Assembly (NCBI RefSeq): GCF_040807025.1
Contig: NC_090981.1
Span: forward strand, 70,255,645 to 70,319,644
From: Struthio camelus
Taxonomy: Eukaryota; Chordata; Aves; Struthioniformes; Struthionidae
Length of the DNA stretch: 64,000 nt
Direction: 5' to 3'
Part shown: in pieces, positions 57,352-64,000 of the stretch
How the letters are laid out: each line of letters opens with the position of its first letter
Numbering within the stretch: the stretch's first letter is position 1
Position numbers and translations under genes: made by a program
The notes under the pieces: model-generated
What the model saw: only the letters and a program-made list of their open reading frames with translations
Databases searched by the model: none
What the model was told of the DNA's origin: nothing

Positions 57352-57660
57352 GAAACCGAGGAGGCCGAGGACGAGGCCCGGCTGGGGCCCTTGCCTTGGG
57401 CCCTGACTGCGGGCACCCGGCGCACCCTGCCACCCGAGGCCTGCTCGCCCCAGGCGCGACTGCCACCGCCACCACCCCTCGGCGCTGCTGCGCCCCGGTG
57501 CTGCACCGCCGCCGAGACACGGGGTGCTCGTGAGGTCCCCGCCACCGTCTCCTCCTGCAGGACACAGGTGCCCGGGGGGAGGGTACGAAAGGGTCGGGGC
57601 GGCCCGACCGGAGGGTGCGGGGAGCGGCGGCGGCCGCTGCCGGCCTAGGCCAGCGGGGTC
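57352..57660. promoter_or_regulatory. GC-rich CpG-island-like segment, second copy
   Basis: Copy of 4440-4748, directly left of the second NRF1-motif array, with the same acceptor-like CTCCTCCTGCAG and GCGGCGGCGGCCGCTGCC. Promoter activity is inferred only. Confidence 0.45.
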
Positions 57661-60600
57661 GCGCATGCGCACTGGATCAGACCGGCTCGCGGCTGCGGCA
57701 AGCGGAGTGGCGCATGCGCATTGGGGGGCGACCCGCTTACTCCCTGCTGCCCTCAAGTGACTACGAACCGGTACTGCAGGCAGGGGATTAACGCATGCGC
57801 ACTGCTCCAGATGTGCTCCATGCTGCCCTCGGGTGATGCCACCCCAATAGTGCAGCCAGCCGACGAACGCATGCGTCCTGGACGCATCGGTTCCTTGGTG
57901 CCCCTCGAGCGATGAAAGCCTGCCAGCCAAACAGCCGCCTCGCGCATGCGCGCCGCCCCGACACTGCTCCCTGCGGCCCTCAGCTACGAACAGCGTAGTA
58001 CTGCAGGCAGCCGCAGCGCGCAGGCGCACTTGCTCGGCGTGGCTCGCTGGTGCCCTCGGCTGGCCAGAAATCGGTACTGCAGCCCGAAAAATCAGTACTG
58101 CAGCCGAAGCGGGGCGCAGGCGCAGTGGTTTCGGCGTGGCTCGTTGGTGCCCTCGGCTGGCCAGAAATCGGTACTGCAGGCGAAGCGGGGCGCATGCGCA
58201 CTGGGTTTCGGCGTGGCTCGTTGGTGCCCTCGGCTGGCCAGAAATCGGTACTGCAGGCGAAGCGGGGCGCATGCGCACTGGGTTTCGGCGTGGCTCGTGG
58301 GTGCCCTCGGCTGGCGAGAAATCGGTACTGCAGGCGAAGCGGGGCGCATGCGCACTGGGTTTCGGCGTGGCTCGTTGGTGCCCTCGGCTGGCCAGAAATC
58401 GGTACTGCAGGTGAAGCGGGGCGCAGGCGCAGTGGTTTCGGCGTGGCTCGTGGGTGCCCTCGGCTGGCCAGAAATCGGTACTGCAGGCGAAGCGGGGCGC
58501 AGGCGCAGTGGTTTCGGCGTGGCTCGTTGGTGCCCTCGGCTGGCCAGAAATCGGTACTGCAGGCGAAGCGGGGCGCAGGCGGAGTGGTTTCGGCGTGGTT
58601 CGTGGGTGCCCTCGGCTGGCCAGAAATCGGTCCTGCAGGCGAAGCGGGGCGCATGCGCAGTGGTTTCGGCGTGGCTCGTTGGTGCCCTCGGCTGGCCAGA
58701 AATCGGTACTGCAGGCGAAGCGGGGCGCATGCGCAGTGGTTTCGGCGTGGCTCGTTGGTGCCCTCGGCTGGCGAAAAATCGGTACTGCAGGCGAAGCGGG
58801 GCGCATGCGCAGTGGTTTCGGCGTGGCTCGTTGGTGCCCTCGGCTGGCCAGAAATCGGTACTGCAGGCGAAGCGGGGCGCATGCGCAGTGGTTTCGGCGT
58901 GGCTCGTGGGTGCCCTCGGCTGGCCAGAAATCGGTACTGCAGGCGAAGCGGGGCGCATGCGCAGTGGTTTCGGCGTGGCTCGTTGGTGCCCTCGGCTGGC
59001 CAGAAATCGGTACTGCAGGCGAAGCGGGGCGCATGCGCACTGGGTTTCGGCGTGGCTCGTTGGTGCCCTCGGCTGGCCAGAAATCGGTACTGCAGGCGAA
59101 GCGGGGCGCAGGCGCAGTGGTTTCGGCGTGGCTCGTGGGTGCCCTCGGCTGGCCAGAAATCGGTACTGCAGGCGAAGCGGGGCGCATGCGCAGTGGTTTC
59201 GGCGTGGCTCGTTGGTGCCCTCGGCTGGCCAGAAATCGGTACTGCAGCGCGAAAAATCGGTACTGCGGGCGAAGCGGGGCGCATGCGCAGTGGTTTCGGC
59301 GTGGCTCGTTGGTGCCCTCGGCTGACCAGAAATCGGTACTGCAGCCCGAAAAATCGGTACTGCAGGCGAAGCGGGGCGCAGGCGCAGTGGTTTCGGCGTG
59401 GCTCGTTGGTGCCCTCGGCTGGCCAGAAATCGGTACTGCAAGCGAAGCGGGGCGCATGCGCACTGGGTTTCGGCGTGGCTCGTGGGTGCCCTCGGCTGGC
59501 CAGAAATCGGTACTGCAGGCGAAGCGGGGCGCATGCGCACTGGGTTTCGGCGTGGCTCGTTGGTGCCCTCGGCTGGCCAGAAATCGGTACTGCAGGTGAA
59601 GCGGGGCGCAGGCGCAGTGGTTTCGGCGTGGCTCGTTGGTGCCCTCGGCTGGCCAGAAATCGGTACTGCAGGCGAAGCGGGGCGCAGGCGCAGTGGTTTC
59701 GGCGTGGCTCGTTGGTGCCCTCGGCTGGCCAGAAATCGGTACTGCAGGCGAAGCGGGGCGCAGGCGCAGTGGTTTCGGCGTGGCTCGTGGGTGCCCTCGG
59801 CTGGCCAGAAATAGGTACTGCAGGCGAAGCGGGGCGCAGGCGCAGTGGTTTCGGCGTGGCTCGTTGGTGCCCTCGGCTGGCCAGAAATCGGTACTGCAGG
59901 CGAAGCGGGGCGCATGCGCAGTGGTTTCGGCGTGGCTCGTTGGTGCCCTCGGCTGGCCAGAAATCGGTACTGCAGGCGAAGCGGGGCGCAGGCGCAGTGG
60001 TTTCGGCGTGGCTCGTGGGTGCCCTCGGCTGGCCAGAAATCGGTACTGCAGGCGAAGCGGGGCGCATGCGCACTGGGTTTCGGCGTGACTCGTGGGTGCC
60101 CTCGGCTGGCCAGAAATCGGTACTGCAGGCGAAGCGGGGCGCAGGCGCAGTGGTTTCGGCGTGGCTCGTTGGTGCCCTCGGCTGGCCAGAAATCGGTACT
60201 GCAGGCGAAGCGGGGCGCAGGCGCAGTGGTTTCGGCGTGGCTCGTTGGTGCCCTCGGCTGGCCAGAAATCGGTACTGCAGGCGAAGCGGGGCGCAGGCGC
60301 AGTGGTTTCGGCGTGACTCGTGGGTGCCCTCGGCTGGCCAGAAATCGGTACTGCAGGCGAAGCGGGGCGCATGCGCAGTGGTTTCGGCGTGGCTCGTTGG
60401 TGCCCTCGGCTGGCCAGAAATCGGTACTGCAGGCGAAGCGGGGCGCAGGCGCAGTGGTTTCGGCGTGACCCGTGGGTGCCCTCGGCTGGCCAGAAATCGG
60501 TACTGCAGGCGAAGCGGGGCGCAGGCGCAGTGGTTTCGGCGTGGCTCGTTGGTGCCCTCGGCTGGCCAGAAATCGGTACTGCAGGCGAAGCGGGGCGCAT

Positions 60601-63600
60601 GCGCAGTGGTTTCGGCGTGGCTCGTTGGTGCCCTCGGCTGGCCAGAAATCGGTACTGCAGGCGAAGCGGGGCGCATGCGCAGTGGTTTCGGCGTGGCTCG
60701 TTGGTGCCCTCGGCTGGCCAGAAATCGGTACTGCAGGCGAAGCGGGGCGCATGCGCACTGGGTTTCGGCGTGGCTCGTTGGTGCCCTCGGCTGGCCAGAA
60801 ATCGGTACTGCAGCCCGAAAAAACGGTCCTGCAGGCGAAGCGGGGCGCATGCGCACTGGGTTTCGGCGTGGCTCGTGGGTGCCCTCGGCTGGCCAGAAAT
60901 CGGTACTGCAGGCGAAGCGGGGCGCATGCGCAGTGGTTTCGGCGTGGCTCGTTGGTGCCCTCGGCTGGCCAGAAATCGGTACTGCAGGCGAAGCGGGGCG
61001 CATGCGCAGTGGTTTCGGCGTGGCTCGTTGGTGCCCTCGGCTGGCCAGAAATCGGTACTGCAGGCGAAGCGGGGCGCATGCGCAGTGGTTTCGGCGTGGC
61101 TCGTTGGTGCCCTCGGCTGGCCAGAAATCGGTACTGCAGGCGAAGCGGGGCGCATGCGCAGTGGTTTCGGCGTGGCTCGTTGGTGCCCTCGGCTGGCCAA
61201 AAATCGGTACTGCAGCCCGAAATATCGGTACTGCAGGCGAAGCGGGGCGCATGCGCAGTGGTTTCGGCGTGGCTCGTTGGTGCCCTCGGCTGGCCAGAAA
61301 TCGGTACTGCAGGCGAAGCGGGGCGCAGGCGCAGTGGTTTCGGCGTGGCTCGTTGGTGCCCTCGGCTGGCCAGAAATCGGTACTGCAGGCGAAGCGGGGC
61401 GCAGGCGCAGTGGTTTCGGCGTGGCTCGTTGGTGCCCTCGGCTGGCCAGAAATCGGTACTGCAGGCGAAGCGGGGCGCATGCGCACTGGGTTTCGGCGTG
61501 GCTCGTTGGTGCCCTCGGCTGGCCAGAAATCGGTACTGCAGGCGAAGCGGGGCGCAGGCGCAGTGGTTTCGGCGTGGCTCGTTGGTGCCCTCGGCTGGCG
61601 AGAAATCGGTACTGCAGGCGAAGCGGGGCGCATGCGCACTGGGTTTCGGCGTGGCTCGTGGGTGCCCTCGGCTGGCCAGAAATCGGTACTGCAGGCGAAG
61701 CGGGGCGCATGCGCAGTGGTTTCGGCGTGGCTCGTTGGTGCCCTCGGCTGGCCAGAAATCGGTACTGCAGGCGAAGCGGGGCGCATGCGCAGTGGTTTCG
61801 GCGTGGCTCGTGGGGGCCCTCGGCTGGCCAGAAATCGGTACTGCAGGCGAAGCGGGGCGCATGCGCAGTGGTTTCGGCGTGGCTCGTTGGTGCCCTCGGC
61901 TGGCCAGAAATCGGTACTGCAGGCGAAGCGGGGCGCATGCGCAGTGGTTTCGGCGTGGCTCGTTGGTGCCCTCGGCTGGCCAGAAATCGGTACTGCAGGC
62001 GAAGCGGGGCGCAGGCGCAGTGGTTTCGGCGTGGCTCGTTGGTGCCCTCGGCTGGCCAGAAATCGGTACTGCAGGCGAAGCGGGGCGCATGCGCAGTGGT
62101 TTCGGCGTGGCTCGTTGGTGCCCTCGGCTGGCGAAAAATCGGTACTGCAGGCGAAGCGGTGCGCAGGCGCAGTGGTTTCGGCGTGGCTCGTGGGGGCCCT
62201 CGGCTGGCCAGAAATCGGTACTGCAGGCGAAGCGGGGCGCATGCGCAGTGGTTTCGGCGTGGCTCGTTGGTGCCCTCGGCTGGCCAGAAATCGGTACTGC
62301 AGCACGAAAAATCGGTACTGCAGGCGAAGCGGGGCGCATGCGCACTGGGTTTCGGCGTGGGTCGTTGGTGCCCTCGGCTGGCCAGAAATCGGTACTGCAG
62401 CCCGAAAAATCGGTACTGCAGGCGAAGCGGGGCGCATGCGCAGTGGTTTCGGCGTGGCTCGTTGGTGCCCTCGGCTGGCCAGAAATCGGTACTGCAGGCG
62501 AAGCGGGGCGCATGCGCAGTGGTTTCGGCGTGGCTCGTTGGTGCCCTCGGCTGGCCAGAAATTGGTACTGCAGGCGAAGCGGGGCGCATGCGCAGTGGTT
62601 TCGGCGTGGCTCGTTGGTGCCCTCGGCTGGCGAAAAATCGGTACTGCAGGCGAAGCGGGGCGCAGGCGCAGTGGTTTCGGCGTGGCTCGTTGGTGCCCTC
62701 GGCTGGCCAGAAATCGGTACTGCAGGCGAAGCGGGGCGCAGGCGCAGTGGTTTCGGCGTGGCTCGTTGGTGCCCTCGGCTGGCCAGAAATTGGTACTGCA
62801 GGCGAAGCGGGGCGCATGCGCAGTGGTTTCGGCGTGGCTCGTGGGTGCCCTCGGCTGGCCAGAAATCGGTACTGCAGCGCGAAAAATCGGTACTGCAGGC
62901 GAAGCGGGGCGCATGCGCACTGGGTTTCGGCGTGGCTCGTTGGTGCCCTCGGCTGGCCAGAAATCGGTACTGCAGCCCGAAAAATCGGTACTGCAGGCGA
63001 AGCGGGGCGCATGCGCACTGGGTTTCGGCGTGGCTCGTTGGTGCCCTCGGCTGGCCAGAAATCGGTACTGCAGGCGAAGCGGGGCGCATGCGCAGTGGTT
63101 TCGGCGTGGCTCGTTGGTGCCCTCGGCTGGCCAGAAATCGGTACTGCAGGCGAAGCGGGGCGCAGGCGCAGTGGTTTCGGCGTGGCTCGTTGGTGCCCTC
63201 GGCTGGCCAGAAATCGGTACTGCAGGCGAAGCGGGGCGCAGGCGCAGTGGTTTCGGCGTGACTCGTGGGTGCCCTCGGCTGGCCAGAAATCGGTACTGCA
63301 GGCGAAGCGGGGCGCATGCGCAGTGGTTTCGGCGTGGCTCGTTGGTGCCCTCGGCTGGCCAGAAATCGGTCCTGCAGGCGAAGCGGGGCGCAGGCGCAGT
63401 GGTTTCGGCGTGACTCGTGGGTGCCCTCGGCTGGCCAGAAATCGGTACTGCAGGCGAAGCGGGGCGCAGGCGCAGTGGTTTCGGCGTGGCTCGTTGGTGC
63501 CCTCGGCTGGCCAGAAATCGGTACTGCAGGCGAAGCGGGGCGCAGGCGCACTGGGTTTCGGCGTGGCTCGTTGGTGCCCTCGGCTGGCCAGAAATCGGTA

Positions 63601-64000
63601 CTGCAGGCGAAGCGGGGCGCATGCGCACTGGGTTTCGGCGTGGCTCGTGGGTGCCCTCGGCTGGCCAGAAATCGGTACTGCAGCCCGAAAAAACGGTCCT
63701 GCAGGCGAAGCGGGGCGCATGCGCACTGGGTTTCGGCGTGGCTCGTTGGTGCCCTCGGCTGGCCAGAAATCGGTACTGCAGGCGAAGCGGGGCGCATGCG
63801 CAGTGGTTTCGGCGTGGCTCGTTGGTGCCCTCGGCTGGCCAGAAATCGGTACTGCAGGCGAAGCGGGGCGCAGGCGCAGTGGTTTCGGCGTGGCTCGTTG
63901 GTGCCCTCGGCTGGCCAGAAATCGGTACTGCAGGCGAAGCGGGGCGCAGGCGCAGTGGTTTCGGCGTGGCTCGTTGGTGCCCTCGGCTGGCCAGAAATCG
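57661..64000 (+). repeat. NRF1-motif minisatellite array, second copy (cut by window end)
   Basis: Same 76/77/97/98 bp unit family and same orientation as the array at 4749-43893, starting with the same diverged edge units. About 6.3 kb, or nearly 80 units by length, is visible before the window ends inside a unit. From 58201 onward the order of variants differs from the start of the first array. The block at about 58209-58726 instead matches 22845-23362 of the first array at a constant offset of 35364 bp, including rare variants CTGCAGGTGAAGCGG, GCAGGCGGAGTGG and GTGGTTCGTGGG. Confidence 0.95.

Larger units (their letters stand above)
52914..58200 (+). repeat. Flank A, second copy of ~52.9 kb direct repeat
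   Basis: Near-identical copy of 1-5288 in direct orientation. It contains the same modules in the same order: CT-rich minisatellite at about 53912-54402, exon-like segments at 53461-53544 and 56596-56756, LTR-like module at 56997-57197, GC-rich edge at 57352-57660 and diverged array-edge units from 57661. The 253 bp just upstream (52661-52913) cannot be compared with the first copy because the window starts at that point. The true left boundary of the duplication is therefore unknown and probably lies outside the visible overlap. Confidence 0.95.

Noticed and set aside
1-64000. tRNA, rRNA or known small RNA genes
   Set aside because: No cloverleaf-type box A/B pairs, 5S or ribosomal RNA-like sequence were seen on inspection; a covariance-model search was not possible.

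Overview
The window looks like vertebrate, most likely bird, chromosomal DNA, from a GC-rich microchromosome, dot-chromosome, W or subtelomeric region. The reasons are CpG-dense tandem repeats, CpG-island promoter sequence, a decayed endogenous retroviral pol fragment and vertebrate splice and poly(A) signals. There is no bacterial gene organisation. The taxon is an inference; nothing in the window names the species.

The layout is one and a fraction periods of a very large direct repeat of about 52.9 kb. Region 1 (1-5288, flank A) is mostly unique sequence holding a CT-rich minisatellite, exon-like modules, an LTR-like module and a GC-rich edge. Region 2 (about 4749-43893) is one continuous minisatellite of roughly 480-490 units (estimated from length, not counted). 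Its base unit is 76 bp, with 77, 97 and 98 bp variants, 67% GC and nine CpGs per unit. Region 3 (43884-44430) is a CpG-island promoter-like segment with a candidate first exon. Region 4 (44430-52913, flank B) carries diverged copies of flank A modules, a retroviral pol remnant and a seven-unit minisatellite of ZNF143, ETS and YY1-like motifs. Region 5 (52914-58200) is flank A again, with only three differences noticed over about 5.2 kb. Region 6 (57661-64000) is the start of the next minisatellite array, which runs off the window.

The main point of interest is that each minisatellite unit contains a close match to the vertebrate NRF1 site (GCGCATGCGC, or its GCGCAGGCGC variant), so the window holds well over 500 such sites. 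The array sits between two GC-rich, CpG-island-like segments. The units at its edges are diverged, and the right edge runs into a promoter-like segment with three more NRF1 sites and an ATGGCGGC start. The simplest reading is that an NRF1 module inside a CpG-island promoter was amplified several hundred-fold. A second, unrelated promoter-motif minisatellite lies at 52283-52680, so the repeat unit carries two satellites built from ubiquitous promoter elements.

No complete protein-coding gene can be supported. The enormous open frames that cross the array in all six frames arise because the repeat lacks stop codons. They are not treated as genes: unit lengths of 76 and 77 bp keep shifting the frame. 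The array evolves quickly. Private variants mark higher-order blocks repeated at fixed offsets (1011, 7156, 10523 and 17679 bp), and the second array diverges from the first after about two units even though the unique flanks are nearly identical.
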